Positions 1 to 9,148 of a stretch of DNA of 64,000 nucleotides are shown piece by piece. The stretch lies in NCBI RefSeq assembly GCF_029263665.1, contig NZ_JAJUFQ010000009.1:62001-126000 (forward strand), read 5' to 3'. Origin of the DNA: Halomonas sp. GTDB lineage: Bacteria; Pseudomonadota; Gammaproteobacteria; Pseudomonadales; Halomonadaceae. Position numbers and translations under genes: made by a program. The first letter of the stretch is position 1, and each line of letters opens with the position of its first letter. Below the pieces are notes generated by a model. That model was not told the DNA's origin and made no database searches. It saw only the letters and a program-made list of their open reading frames with translations.

Positions 1-819
1 GCCCCCCATGCGATGACGCTCCACCAACGTCACCTTGGCCTTGAGCGCTGACGCAATGTAACTGGCAACCAGCCCCGCCGAACCAGCCCCAATCACCACG
101 ATATCCCGGTCAAACCGACTTGGGCGGTTGTACTCTCGGGCAAGACGACGCCGTTTGGCCAAGGCAACAAGCGCCCGGGCCATCCAGGGAAAGCCCCCTA
201 TCAGAATAAAGGACAGGAGCATCCCGGGAGACAGGATGCCAGACAGCGACTCAAGGTTGCCCAGCTCACGCCCGGCATTCACGAACACTGCCGTACCTGG
301 CAACATGCCCACCTGGCTGATCCAATAGAAGGTGCGCAGACGCATGCGCGTCAGGCCCATCACCAGGTTGATGACGAAGAACGGAAATACCGGAACCAGT
401 CGCAGCGTGAAAAGATAGAAGGCCCCTTCCCTGTTGATACCACTGTTGATCCGCACAAGCTGGCGTGCAAAGCGTCGTTCGAGACTGTCACGCAACAAGG
501 TGCGAGCTATCAATGCAGCCAGTGTGGCACCCAGCGTACTCGCGAAGGAGACGATGCCCAGACCGGTCCAGAAGCCAAACAAGGCGCCTGCCAGCAAGGT
601 CAACAACACGGCACCAGGTAATGACAGAGCCGCCATCAGAACGTAGATAATGAAAAAGCCACCAGCGACTTTCAGAGGTTCGTCCAACCACCAGGCGTGA
701 AACTGAGCCTGCTGAGCCTTGATGGATTCCAGCGTGAGTTCATTCTGGGCTCCACTGATAAAGAAAGCAGCCACCGCCATGATGATGACTGCCACCAAGC
801 CCCATTTCTTTATGTTCAC
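1..819 (-). CDS. TVP38/TMEM64 membrane domain fused to FAD-dependent oxidoreductase (partial)
   Basis: The gene starts at a GTG (817-819) with an AGGAGG ribosome site about five bases upstream, and it runs off the left edge of the window. An ATG three bases upstream opens another frame that stops after 27 codons, so the GTG start is preferred. The visible 273 residues begin with a membrane segment (VNIKKWGLVAVII...). A VTT/SNARE-associated (TVP38/TMEM64-type) domain with several hydrophobic segments follows to about residue 220. The start of a Rossmann FAD-binding fold with GAGSAG comes next (about residue 246). The rest of the flavoprotein, expected to resemble mercuric-reductase or dihydrolipoyl-dehydrogenase relatives, lies outside the window. 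The fusion suggests a membrane-anchored pyridine nucleotide-disulfide oxidoreductase; its substrate cannot be told. Confidence 0.8.
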   Translation of the reverse strand, partial: MNIKKWGLVAVIIMAVAAFFISGAQNELTLESIKAQQAQFHAWWLDEPLKVAGGFFIIYVLMAALSLPGAVLLTLLAGALFGFWTGLGIVSFASTLGATLAALIARTLLRDSLERRFARQLVRINSGINREGAFYLFTLRLVPVFPFFVINLVMGLTRMRLRTFYWISQVGMLPGTAVFVNAGRELGNLESLSGILSPGMLLSFILIGGFPWMARALVALAKRRRLAREYNRPSRFDRDIVVIGAGSAGLVASYIASALKAKVTLVERHRMGG

Positions 820-1008
820 TCATGCCTCCTGGGCAGTTTTCTCTCCCACGACCTGATGCCGCAGTGTCCAGTATGGTCGTAGATCTCTCGCACTACCTTA
901 CAGATCGAGGTGTATTCACTACCTGACAGTGTAAGGAAATGGCCATTACTGGAACTCAAGCTAGGACGGCTTCATCCAATCCTCTATCGGGGCATACGGA
1001 GAAATACC

Positions 1009-1662
1009 ATGCAATCTTTTCAATTTGCTGGCGTGCAGTGCTCTCTTTTATCCTCAGCCGCTATGATGGCTGGTCTGGCTCTGGCGCTGACGGGTACTCC
1101 GGCAGAGGCCGAAACAGAGAAGGCCATCTTTGCTGGCGGCTGTTTCTGGTGCGTGGAGGAAGCTTTCGACAAGATCGATGGCGTGCAGGAAACCATCTCC
1201 GGCTATAGCGGTGGACATACCAAGAATCCAACCTACGAGCAGGTCGGTAGGGAAGGAACAGGTCATGCCGAGGCCGTAGAAGTGACATTCGACAATGACA
1301 AGGTGAGTTACAAGGATCTGCTGTATGTGTTCTGGCGCAACATTGACCCCTTCGTAGCCAATCGCCAGTTCTGTGATGAGGGAGAGTCATATCGCAGCGC
1401 GCTATTTCCTCTCAATGACCAACAGCAGGAGTTGGCGGAAGCCAGCAAGGCTGACATCGCCCAGCGCTTTGACCAGCCAATCGTCACCGAGATCACTTCT
1501 GCCGGCCCTTTCTACCCCGCCGAGGATTATCACCAGAACTATCACAACACGAACCCGATACGTTACACCTTCTACAAGAACGCCTGTGGTCGCCCAGAAC
1601 GGCTGAAACAGATCTGGGGAGATGAAGCCATGCCACACGAAGTGCCTCATGCAGCCTCATGA
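1009..1662 (+). CDS. msrA: Peptide-methionine (S)-S-oxide reductase MsrA, exported form
   Basis: MsrA reduces methionine-S-sulfoxide in oxidised proteins using a catalytic cysteine. The signature GCFWCVE is present, with the catalytic Cys at about residue 45. Cysteines further on (FCDEGES and NACGRPE) are candidates for the resolving steps. The ATG at 1009 is chosen because GGAGA lies just upstream; an in-frame ATG at 910 has no convincing site and would add 33 unusual residues. From 1009 the protein is 217 aa. It starts with a hydrophobic signal-peptide-like stretch ending near PAEA (about residue 34), so a periplasmic repair enzyme is likely, whereas the common E. coli MsrA is cytoplasmic. 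It stands alone, tail to tail with the MFS gene only two bases away. Confidence 0.9.
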   Translation: MQSFQFAGVQCSLLSSAAMMAGLALALTGTPAEAETEKAIFAGGCFWCVEEAFDKIDGVQETISGYSGGHTKNPTYEQVGREGTGHAEAVEVTFDNDKVSYKDLLYVFWRNIDPFVANRQFCDEGESYRSALFPLNDQQQELAEASKADIAQRFDQPIVTEITSAGPFYPAEDYHQNYHNTNPIRYTFYKNACGRPERLKQIWGDEAMPHEVPHAAS

Positions 1663-1664
1663 AT

Positions 1665-2867
1665 TCAGTGGGCCAATGCCTTCTGTTCTCGGCCAGCCTC
1701 TCTGCGCCCTAGCCACAGGGCCAGGAAAAAGGTCATGGCAAGCACCAACCAGGAAGCACCAACGATGCCTGGCCAGTGCGCCCACTGCCAGAACGGCTCA
1801 AACCACACGGGGCCGAGACTGGCGCCAAGATAATAGAAAGTCAGGTACAGGGCCGAGGCGCTGCCGCGCGCTTCGGTCGCACAGCGCCCCACCCAGCCAG
1901 AAGCCGTCGCATGGCAAAGGAAAAATCCAAAGGCTCCCACTGTCAGCCCGAGAACGATCAGGCCAAGAACAGGTATTAATGTCATGGCACTGCCACAAGC
2001 CAGGATCGCAATACCTAGTGCCATGGAATATGGCGCTGTCAGCCGAGTCACCACCTTTGCAGACAGGCTCGAACCCAGAGTCCCGCCCAGATAGGTCAGA
2101 AACAACAGACCAAGCCAGCTAGGTCCCAGCCCGAAAGGTTCCTCGGCAAGGCGGAAGGTCATGTAACTGTACTGATTGATGAAAATCAGGAAATTCAATC
2201 CACCGATCAGATAGGCCGTCAACAGCAAGGGATTGCGTAAATGGCCCAATAGCTGCCCAATGGCCCGGGATGGCCGAAAGGGTTGCGGCTTGAAGTCCGT
2301 CGATGCTGGCAGCAGGCGCCAGAACAATGCCACGCCGACCAGAGAAAGAATGCCGATGGAGAGAAACCCAACCTCAGCTCCTTGCCATTCACCAATGGCA
2401 CCGCCAATCACTCGTCCCCCAATGCCACCGAGCGTGTTGGCTGCGATGTACAATCCCACTGCAGGTACCATAGCAGCAGGTTCGAACTCATCCCCCATCC
2501 ATGCGATCGCAACCGCCGGCAACCCTCCCAGGGCAATGCCCTGCAAGGCACGTAACAACAACAGGCTAGTGATATTTGGAGCCAATGCCACCAACAGCGT
2601 GGCACAGGCAGCTGCCAGCAGAGAAAAGCGCATGATGGCCTGACGGCCAAAGGCATCGGACACCGGGCCATAAATCAGCAGCGACAAGGCCATGGTCAGG
2701 GTCGCCAGCGACATGACCAGGCCAATGGTCAACGTGGTGACATCATGGCTATGACGTAGTTCGGGCAATAGTGGTTGAGGAGCATACAGGTTGATGAATA
2801 CCAGCATGGAACCCAGGCAAAGTGCCAGGGTTGCCCGCCACCAGGCGGCACTCTTGGCTTGAATCAT
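1665..2867 (-). CDS. MFS transporter, YnfM-like
   Basis: This is a 400-aa polytopic membrane protein with about twelve hydrophobic segments. It carries the MFS loop motif GPVSDAFGRQ after the second segment and a central charged loop near residues 190-210. Composition and the N-terminal MLVFINLYAPQPLLPEL region resemble the YnfM/arabinose-efflux-like family of the major facilitator superfamily. The ATG at 2867 follows a GAGAG sequence. A LysR-type regulator is transcribed divergently 89 bp away, a common arrangement in which the regulator controls the transporter. The substrate is unknown; efflux is more likely than uptake from family membership, but this is inference. Confidence 0.85.
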   Translation of the reverse strand: MIQAKSAAWWRATLALCLGSMLVFINLYAPQPLLPELRHSHDVTTLTIGLVMSLATLTMALSLLIYGPVSDAFGRQAIMRFSLLAAACATLLVALAPNITSLLLLRALQGIALGGLPAVAIAWMGDEFEPAAMVPAVGLYIAANTLGGIGGRVIGGAIGEWQGAEVGFLSIGILSLVGVALFWRLLPASTDFKPQPFRPSRAIGQLLGHLRNPLLLTAYLIGGLNFLIFINQYSYMTFRLAEEPFGLGPSWLGLLFLTYLGGTLGSSLSAKVVTRLTAPYSMALGIAILACGSAMTLIPVLGLIVLGLTVGAFGFFLCHATASGWVGRCATEARGSASALYLTFYYLGASLGPVWFEPFWQWAHWPGIVGASWLVLAMTFFLALWLGRREAGREQKALAH

Positions 2868-2956
2868 GGCAATCTCTCATTGGCGGTTTCCCATGATCCA
2901 TGTTTCACTTCCATCACACCAACGAAAGAAAAAGATGATTACCATCTAATTTCCTT

Positions 2957-3844
2957 ATGGCCTTATCCTTCGACCTGCGCTCTCTGGCCGTCTTCGTGGC
3001 GGTGGTGGATCATGGAGGCTTCAGTGCGGCTGCCCGAGCCCGCCATGTGGCACAGTCTGCCGTCAGTCAGACCATTGCCAATCTGGAACGTCGCCTGGAT
3101 ACGCCCCTGTTTTACCGCCAGGACCGTCGTATTGACCTGACTCCGGAGGGAGAAGTACTGCTCCAGCATGCCCGACGCCTGCTGGAGCATGCTGAAGCTG
3201 CGGAACTGGCCGTGAGTGAGCTCAAGGGGCTGGTGAAGGGCGAGGTGCGTATCGGTATCCCATCAATGCTCGGTTCCTACTACCTGCCTCCATTATTGAT
3301 GGGATTCAAGTCCAGCTATCCTGGTATTCGTCTTACCGTGATAGAGGCAGGGGCTCGCCGTCTGCAACGCTTGATCAGCGAGCGAGAACTGGACCTAGGC
3401 ATTATTGTCGATGATCACACCAGCACCCCCATGGAAAGATATCCATTGTTGCGCGAGGAAATGGTGGTCTGCGTGCAAAGGGAACACCCATTTGCTGAAA
3501 GGGAGAGTATTCGCCCCGAGGACTTCTTTAATGAACCTCTCGTGCTCTTTCAGGAGGGTTATTTTCACCGTGAGTTCGTCGACACAATGGCGCGGCGTCT
3601 GGATGTCACCCCGGACATTGCTTTCCAGTCCAACCTGATTCCCTTGACCAAAGCCATCGTCCGTCAGGGCTTCGGGATCACGACTTTCCTGCGCCGAGTC
3701 GTCGATGAACCAGAGCTGACAGCGGTTCCCTTCTCCCCCTCTACCTGGCTGACTTTGTCCTTGGCCTGGCGACCCAGTGGCTACCTTTCGCGAGCAGAGC
3801 GTGCCTTCATCGATTACACCATTGGCCAACGCGATGCTCTGTAG
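2957..3844 (+). CDS. LysR-family transcriptional regulator
   Basis: This 295-aa protein has the standard LysR layout. An N-terminal winged helix-turn-helix (residues 1-62; AVVDHGGFSAAARARHVAQSAVSQ) is followed by a linker helix. An effector-binding domain of the periplasmic-binding fold begins near GEVRIGIPSMLGSYYLP (about residue 94). Length is normal for the family. It is divergent from the MFS transporter gene, so autoregulation and control of that transporter are the natural expectation. The effector is not evident. A strong terminator follows at 3926-3956. Confidence 0.9.
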   Translation: MALSFDLRSLAVFVAVVDHGGFSAAARARHVAQSAVSQTIANLERRLDTPLFYRQDRRIDLTPEGEVLLQHARRLLEHAEAAELAVSELKGLVKGEVRIGIPSMLGSYYLPPLLMGFKSSYPGIRLTVIEAGARRLQRLISERELDLGIIVDDHTSTPMERYPLLREEMVVCVQREHPFAERESIRPEDFFNEPLVLFQEGYFHREFVDTMARRLDVTPDIAFQSNLIPLTKAIVRQGFGITTFLRRVVDEPELTAVPFSPSTWLTLSLAWRPSGYLSRAERAFIDYTIGQRDAL

Positions 3845-3925
3845 CCTGCAAGGAATAGCCCAAATAGCAGGGTGGAAAATACGTGATCCTATGCAGTGCA
3901 ATGCAAAAATCAAGTGCCGAAATAC

Positions 3926-3956
3926 AAAAACCGGCTTCTAAAGAAGCCGGTTTTTT
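3926..3956. terminator. Bidirectional rho-independent terminator
   Basis: The stem ACCGGCTTC/GAAGCCGGT has a four-base loop. It is preceded by five A and followed by six T, so it can work on both strands. It serves the LysR gene on the plus strand and the NlpC/P60 lipoprotein gene on the minus strand. Confidence 0.9.
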
Positions 3957-4067
3957 CGAATATCGAGCCTTGAACCACGTTGCTCTACTCATTTTATAGC
4001 ATCATTACCGCATAGCGACTCTTGATACAACAGCGTGAGCGATCGACTTGCCTGCATTCCCCTATAA

Positions 4068-4676
4068 TCAACTACCGAAACCATAACCGGAGGACAGCTG
4101 CAAAGATGCCAGATCAGTAGATTGGAGCGGCCTGCGCGCCTGCCAATAGTAACGAGACCAATAGCTGTTGCTGAGCTTGGAAATCATCACGCCACGAGAA
4201 GAGGAGGCATGCAGGAAACGTCCATCACCGACATAGATGCCAACATGCCGATTACCCGGCGGGCGGAAGAATACCAAGTCGCCCGGAGATAGCTCTGCAC
4301 GGGCAATAGGTACACCGGTATGAATCTGACTGCCGGTCGTACGCGGCAAATCCACCTGGAAAGCTTCATTGAAAATATTCTGCACCAGTGCAGAACAATC
4401 AATGCCACTGAAGGAAGTGCCCCCGAGACGATAGGGTGTTCCGGCCCATTTTTCATGTTCTTCCATCAGAGTTGAGCGAACAAGCTCATCACCCACGGCT
4501 GCAAGGGATTCTCCAGCAGGAGACATCGATGGTGGTGTCTGAGATGCCATTCCTGGCAAATCCTGGGAGTAATAATCCTGGCTGGCAACATCCTTCTGGC
4601 TACTGGAAGCACATCCGGCCAACAGACCGAGTAAGACCAGAGCCGCAGCGGCGCGACACGACAGTGCGACACTCAT
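4068..4676 (-). CDS. NlpC/P60 (C40) cell-wall peptidase lipoprotein
   Basis: This 202-aa protein is a predicted peptidoglycan endopeptidase of the NlpC/P60 family, similar in size and layout to Spr/MepS and NlpC. A lipoprotein signal peptide ends at LLAGC, with lipidated Cys22. The +2 residue is Ala, so sorting to the outer membrane is expected. The C40 domain spans about residues 70-185 and has the catalytic Cys in GIDCSALVQ (Cys94). Histidines follow in NRHVGIYVG (His144) and FLHAS (His156), the usual Cys-His-polar triad region. It is a single gene, and its 3' end is closed by the bidirectional terminator at 3926-3956. It probably trims cross-links in the wall during growth (family knowledge). 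Confidence 0.9.
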   Translation of the reverse strand: MSVALSCRAAAALVLLGLLAGCASSSQKDVASQDYYSQDLPGMASQTPPSMSPAGESLAAVGDELVRSTLMEEHEKWAGTPYRLGGTSFSGIDCSALVQNIFNEAFQVDLPRTTGSQIHTGVPIARAELSPGDLVFFRPPGNRHVGIYVGDGRFLHASSSRGVMISKLSNSYWSRYYWQARRPLQSTDLASLQLSSGYGFGS

Positions 4677-4934
4677 TAGAATCGAACCTCATTCCCTGAA
4701 CCCGTGGGAGTCATGAAAGACTTCCTGCTCGGTGTCCTGAGAGTCGCTCTGGAAGTGGCGCTTCAAACCAGAAATTCGTGCCACTGCCATAGCGCCCCAT
4801 GACTCACTATGGTTAATGCCATTCCCCTAAAGTGGGGAAGCCTTAATTGTTGTTAGGCGATACTAGCCAATATCTCCAATCTTGGCGATAGGAAAAATCA
4901 ATTTTTTCCCCTTTTTATCCGTAATGTGCGCAAA

Positions 4935-7391
4935 TCAGTGCAAAGTCCTGCCATCACCGGGCAGGGTATCAATGTGCAACGGTGCCCAATGACGTGGTCG
5001 CGCACCAGGAAAGTCCAGGCTTGCCCAGCTACCGGCCAAAGGCGGAGCAGCGCTTAACCAGGCAGTAATGGCTTGGCGGAAACTGGCCAGAAAGGCTTCT
5101 CTATCCGGGGTCTCCCCCATGAAAAAGGAGAAGCCGGCATACAGGCCCTGGGCATAATCCTGCCACCCGGAATAGTGTTCGGAAGCCAATGCATAGGCTC
5201 TTTCCAGCACGGAGAGGAAGTCGGATCTGGCCAGCCATCCGAGCTGACGCCCTGCAATCGCCAGATCTACCGCTTGAGCTAGATCCCAGGCGCACATATC
5301 AACATCATTACAGCTCTCGGCATTGTCGCGAACCCGAATCAGCCGGGAAAGATGGTTACGCTCTTCTTCATTGCAATCGCCGGACTCAAGCGTCGCAATT
5401 TCGGAGCTCAGTCGCGCAGGATTGAGAGTATAAGGTGCATAGTTGATCTGATATTCCTGACGATCTCCCACATCGAGCAAGAAGCGCACGAAATCGATCA
5501 ACTCGGTTGAACTGTGCAAACCATAATGGCTGTCAATCCAGTCGCGGATGGAAGCGCCTTCGCGATCACTCTCCTGTTGTGGCAGGTTCCAGACTGGCGT
5601 ATTCAGCGGTCCTACCAGTGCCAGAGCCGTGAAGTGGCTCAACGACGGGCGCTCCCCCGGTTCATTCCAGGTATCACTGGCCCAGTCAAGCCAATGGAAC
5701 AGGCTACCCGGGTCCTCCAGATGCCAACGAATCTCTACCGTCAAAGTCGGTTGTTCTGGCTCGGGTAGCAGGCTATCCCAAGTGGCCCAGGCTTCAAGAA
5801 GCTGCTTGGGCGAACTGTAGAAACGACACAGGACATCTCGCAGAGATGATGCCATTTCGATCAGTTCTCGTTCGCTGAATTGCTGGCTATCCATTGCCAT
5901 CTGCAGATAGAAAGCATACTTCTCGGCCATGTGGATGGTCGCCGAATGGCGTGTCGCCTTGCTCAGGGAATCTCGATTGATCAAGTCCGCAGAAGCCGGG
6001 TCGCCAAATGGTGTGCGAGATGGCGGCAAAGCCCGATGTGCAGCATCAGCGGCCAACTGGTTGAGATGATGAGCCTGCGCCGGCAACCAATAGCGCATCA
6101 ATGCTTTTGCTCCCTCATCCGCATATAGTTCCAGACTCTCAATGAGGTACTGACGTGCTTCCTCGACTCGGGACTCAGACAGAACAGGTTCTGCCCCTTG
6201 CCGTGTCGATAGCTCCGGATCACGCACTGAAGCCAGCGCCAACACCCAGTGACGCGGAGAGCTACGCCACTGACGTATGGAATGGCGTGCAGCCTCCACC
6301 ACGTCGGCATTGAGCAGTTCTCCAAGGCTTCCACGCCAGGGGCTTGCTGGCGACGACATCAACAGGCGCCAGTCCATGCTCAGTTGCGGCAGGCGATCCT
6401 GCCCCTCGAACAGGCTACGGCCACGCTGATAGGCTCGGGCAAGAGCACTCCAGTCGCTGTAACGTCGAACCACCAGATCCCCCGCATGCGTGGCCAGCAT
6501 GGTTCCTTCCTGCTGGGTCAACCAGCCACTACAGCAACCTGCCCATGCCAGATCGACAGCCCTCAGCCAGTCCCAAGCAGCCCATTCCAGAGGCTCACCT
6601 TTCGCGACGTATTGACTGAGCAGACGGCCATAGGCCACTACTTGAGGCTCCAGGCTTTCCAGCCATGTCTGGCACTCTTCCTGGCTTAGCATCATCAAGC
6701 GTGCCGCATCGATATCCCAGCCCTGCCGGTCTCCTTGGCTCGTCAACCACAGGATGGCCCGTATCAAGTCATCACGTCCGTGAATCTGCCAGACCTCGGA
6801 CAGCCAGCGCTCACTACCAACCCAATCCAGCTCACAGGCAGGCGTTACCATGACCGGCGAGAATGCTGCACGTAATCGCCAGACCTGATCCTCTGCTTGC
6901 TGGGGCCAAAGCCGAGCCTTGCCTTTCTTTTCCAGGCAAGCCTCCAACAAGGCCCAGGTCACGCCATCGCCCTCAGCCTCCAATGTGGATAATGCCAGGC
7001 AAGCTTCGGGCAGGCCGTCATCACCTCGCATCCAATCTTCCGCCCCACGACAGGTGCGAACCGCTTCCAGCCATGCATCCAAGTCGGCATAGCGACTATG
7101 AATACTACGACAGGTATCCAGCCCCCACTGACACGCCTGTTCATGAGAAAGCCAGCCTGCGGCACCGGCCAATGCCGCCAGTTCCAGACTGGCCAGCAAC
7201 CAGGAAGCCGGTACTTCAACAGCCCCTCTGAGCTCAAGCAATCGCCAGCCCAACTCGCCACGGTCGGCGATCTCGAGTGCCGCCAACCGTTCGCGTGCCG
7301 CCTCCTCGGGCAGCATCATGGGATCGGGCATGAAAGCCCAGTTGCACATCACCAACTGCTGGGCCCACCAGGCGTTCAAGGGGTCTACCAA
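4935..7391 (-). CDS. Large uncharacterised protein with repeated DUF1266-like modules
   Basis: This is an 818-aa protein without signal peptide or membrane segments, rich in Trp, Leu, Ala, Glu and Asp. The start is a TTG at 7389-7391: a stop lies two codons upstream in frame, and GAGG sits six bases before the TTG. Two regions look like whole DUF1266 domains (family of E. coli YbeR/YbeU), each with a helix ending in a GDR motif and then a Trp-rich core. The first covers about 196-331 (RAILWLTSQGDR, AAWDWLRAVDLAWAG, YSDWSALARAYQRG). The second covers about 615-760 (FVRFLLDVGDR, CAWDLAQAVDLAIAG, YSGWQDYAQGLYAG). A third, partial copy seems to lie at about 48-125. The linker (370-600) matches nothing I recognise. 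Function is unknown. DUF1266 proteins in other bacteria occur near polymorphic-toxin or secretion genes, but no such neighbour is seen here. Confidence 0.75.
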   Translation of the reverse strand: MVDPLNAWWAQQLVMCNWAFMPDPMMLPEEAARERLAALEIADRGELGWRLLELRGAVEVPASWLLASLELAALAGAAGWLSHEQACQWGLDTCRSIHSRYADLDAWLEAVRTCRGAEDWMRGDDGLPEACLALSTLEAEGDGVTWALLEACLEKKGKARLWPQQAEDQVWRLRAAFSPVMVTPACELDWVGSERWLSEVWQIHGRDDLIRAILWLTSQGDRQGWDIDAARLMMLSQEECQTWLESLEPQVVAYGRLLSQYVAKGEPLEWAAWDWLRAVDLAWAGCCSGWLTQQEGTMLATHAGDLVVRRYSDWSALARAYQRGRSLFEGQDRLPQLSMDWRLLMSSPASPWRGSLGELLNADVVEAARHSIRQWRSSPRHWVLALASVRDPELSTRQGAEPVLSESRVEEARQYLIESLELYADEGAKALMRYWLPAQAHHLNQLAADAAHRALPPSRTPFGDPASADLINRDSLSKATRHSATIHMAEKYAFYLQMAMDSQQFSERELIEMASSLRDVLCRFYSSPKQLLEAWATWDSLLPEPEQPTLTVEIRWHLEDPGSLFHWLDWASDTWNEPGERPSLSHFTALALVGPLNTPVWNLPQQESDREGASIRDWIDSHYGLHSSTELIDFVRFLLDVGDRQEYQINYAPYTLNPARLSSEIATLESGDCNEEERNHLSRLIRVRDNAESCNDVDMCAWDLAQAVDLAIAGRQLGWLARSDFLSVLERAYALASEHYSGWQDYAQGLYAGFSFFMGETPDREAFLASFRQAITAWLSAAPPLAGSWASLDFPGARPRHWAPLHIDTLPGDGRTLH

Positions 7392-7677
7392 GGCTCACCT
7401 CATCAAAGGGACTGTTGCTTCATCTAGCCTGCGCAAGCGAATCATCACCGGATGGCGCGAGAGCTTCGGGAATTCGGCGCAACAGTGTACCGGAAAGCAA
7501 GCGTCAGTCCGATGCTTGACCACTTTCTAGAGATAAAAAATTGTGCGGCATGAAAAGGCGCGATGAATAAAAACATCACTGTCAAAAAAATTTGGAACAC
7601 CCTCTTGGCTCGATGTTTCAAATAATGCACACTCGTCAAACATTGACACACCCCCTACATTGTTCGTGGAGCGTCCC

Positions 7678-9123
7678 ATGTCCAGTTATCAGGATCTGAT
7701 CTTCGACAAGGCATATATCGGTGGCCAGTGGCGCGACTCTGAGCGCCATTTCGCCGTGACCAACCCTGCCACCGGTGAAGTGCTGGCCCAGGTGGCAGAT
7801 CTCGGTGCCGATGACGTTCGCGAGGCCGTCTCAGCTGCCGAGTCCGCCTGGCACGGCTGGAAGCGCAAGACAGCCAAGGAGCGCTCCGCACTACTGCGCG
7901 CCTGGCATGACAGCATCATGGCACACCAGGAAGTCCTGGCTGAACTGATGACCCGCGAACAGGGCAAGCCTCTAGCCGAAGCACGAGGCGAAGTTGCCTA
8001 TGGCGCGTCATTTGTCGAGTACTATGCCGAAGAAGCCAAGCGCATCGCCGGTGACACCTTGCCTGGCCATGGTCCCGACAAGCGCATCCTGGTGTTTCGC
8101 GAGCCAATCGGTGTTGTAGCAGCCATCACGCCATGGAACTTCCCTCTGGCGATGATCACGCGCAAGTGCGCGCCTGCCATGGCTGCCGGTTGCAGCGTGG
8201 TGATCAAGCCCGCAGAGGCCACTCCTCTGACAGCCTTGGCACTGGCCAAGCTGGCTGAAGATGTCGGCATTCCTTCCGGTGTACTCAATGTCGTGACAGC
8301 CAGTTCACCACGTGAAGTGGGGCCTGTGCTGACAGGAGACACCCGCGTACGAAAGGTGTCCTTCACAGGCTCCACCGCCGTGGGCAAGATCCTGCTTTCA
8401 CAATGTGCTGCTACGGTAAAGAAAGCCTCCATGGAGCTGGGGGGCAACGCTCCCTTCATTGTCTTCGACGATGCTGACCTGGATGCTGCAGTGGAAGGCG
8501 CTGTCGCGTCCAAGTACCGCAATTCTGGCCAGACTTGCGTATGCACCAACCGTCTACTGGTTCAGGACGGTGTCTACGATGCCTTCGTCGAGAAGCTGGC
8601 AAAACGTGTGGCTGAGCTGAAGGTTGGTAATGGACTGGATGATGGTGTGCTTCAAGGCCCGCTGATCAACGCTGCCGCCGTAGACAAGGTGCAGTCTCAT
8701 ATCAGCGATGCACTTGGCAAGGGGGCTTCCCTGGTGTGTGGCGGCAAGCCCCATCAATTGGGTGGCACCTTCTTCGAACCTACTGTCCTGCGCGATGTCA
8801 CCACAGACATGCAGGTAGCAAGGGAAGAAACCTTTGGCCCCCTGGCTCCGGTGTTCCGTTTCACCACGGATGAAGAAGCCATCGCCATGGCCAACGACAC
8901 GGAATTCGGCCTGGCAGCCTACTTCTACGCCAGAGACTACCGTCGTATCTGGCATACCATGGAAAACCTTGAGTACGGCATGGTGGCCATCAACGAGGGC
9001 ATCCTGTCCACAGAGCTGGCTCCTTTCGGGGGCATCAAGGAATCCGGGCTGGGCCGAGAAGGTTCTCGCTATGGATTGGATGAATACACTGAGTTGAAGT
9101 ACGCCTGTCTTGGCGGCCTCTAA
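7678..9123 (+). CDS. gabD: Succinate-semialdehyde dehydrogenase, NAD(P)+
   Basis: This is the second step of 4-aminobutyrate (GABA) breakdown, oxidising succinic semialdehyde to succinate. The 481-aa product is the usual length for GabD. Hallmarks are the PWNFPLAMI cofactor region, the FTGSTAVGK loop, the general-base Glu in MELGGNAPF, and the catalytic Cys in NSGQTCVC (two cysteines two apart, as in GabD enzymes with redox control). The ATG at 7678 is chosen because TGGAG lies seven bases upstream; a TTG at 7660 in frame has no site. gabT follows after 25 bp, so the two are one operon. A TTGACA at 7643 lacks a matching -10, so the promoter is not settled. Confidence 0.94.
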   Translation: MSSYQDLIFDKAYIGGQWRDSERHFAVTNPATGEVLAQVADLGADDVREAVSAAESAWHGWKRKTAKERSALLRAWHDSIMAHQEVLAELMTREQGKPLAEARGEVAYGASFVEYYAEEAKRIAGDTLPGHGPDKRILVFREPIGVVAAITPWNFPLAMITRKCAPAMAAGCSVVIKPAEATPLTALALAKLAEDVGIPSGVLNVVTASSPREVGPVLTGDTRVRKVSFTGSTAVGKILLSQCAATVKKASMELGGNAPFIVFDDADLDAAVEGAVASKYRNSGQTCVCTNRLLVQDGVYDAFVEKLAKRVAELKVGNGLDDGVLQGPLINAAAVDKVQSHISDALGKGASLVCGGKPHQLGGTFFEPTVLRDVTTDMQVAREETFGPLAPVFRFTTDEEAIAMANDTEFGLAAYFYARDYRRIWHTMENLEYGMVAINEGILSTELAPFGGIKESGLGREGSRYGLDEYTELKYACLGGL

Positions 9124-9148
9124 TCATTCCTCATCTGGAGACTTCGTC

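Noticed and set aside
4891..4909. AT-rich hairpin GGAAAAA/TTTTTTCC near the 3' end of the DUF1266-like gene as a terminator
   Set aside because: The stem is almost all A-T and weak, so it is not listed as a feature; it may be chance.
7590..7610. Sigma54-like site TTGGAACACCCTCTTGGC upstream of gabD
   Set aside because: The GG-to-GC distance is 12 rather than 10 bases, and no activator gene is adjacent.
7643..7648. TTGACA upstream of gabD as a -35 element
   Set aside because: No -10-like hexamer at 16-19 bp; the position where it would fall is CG-rich. The promoter of gabDT stays undefined.
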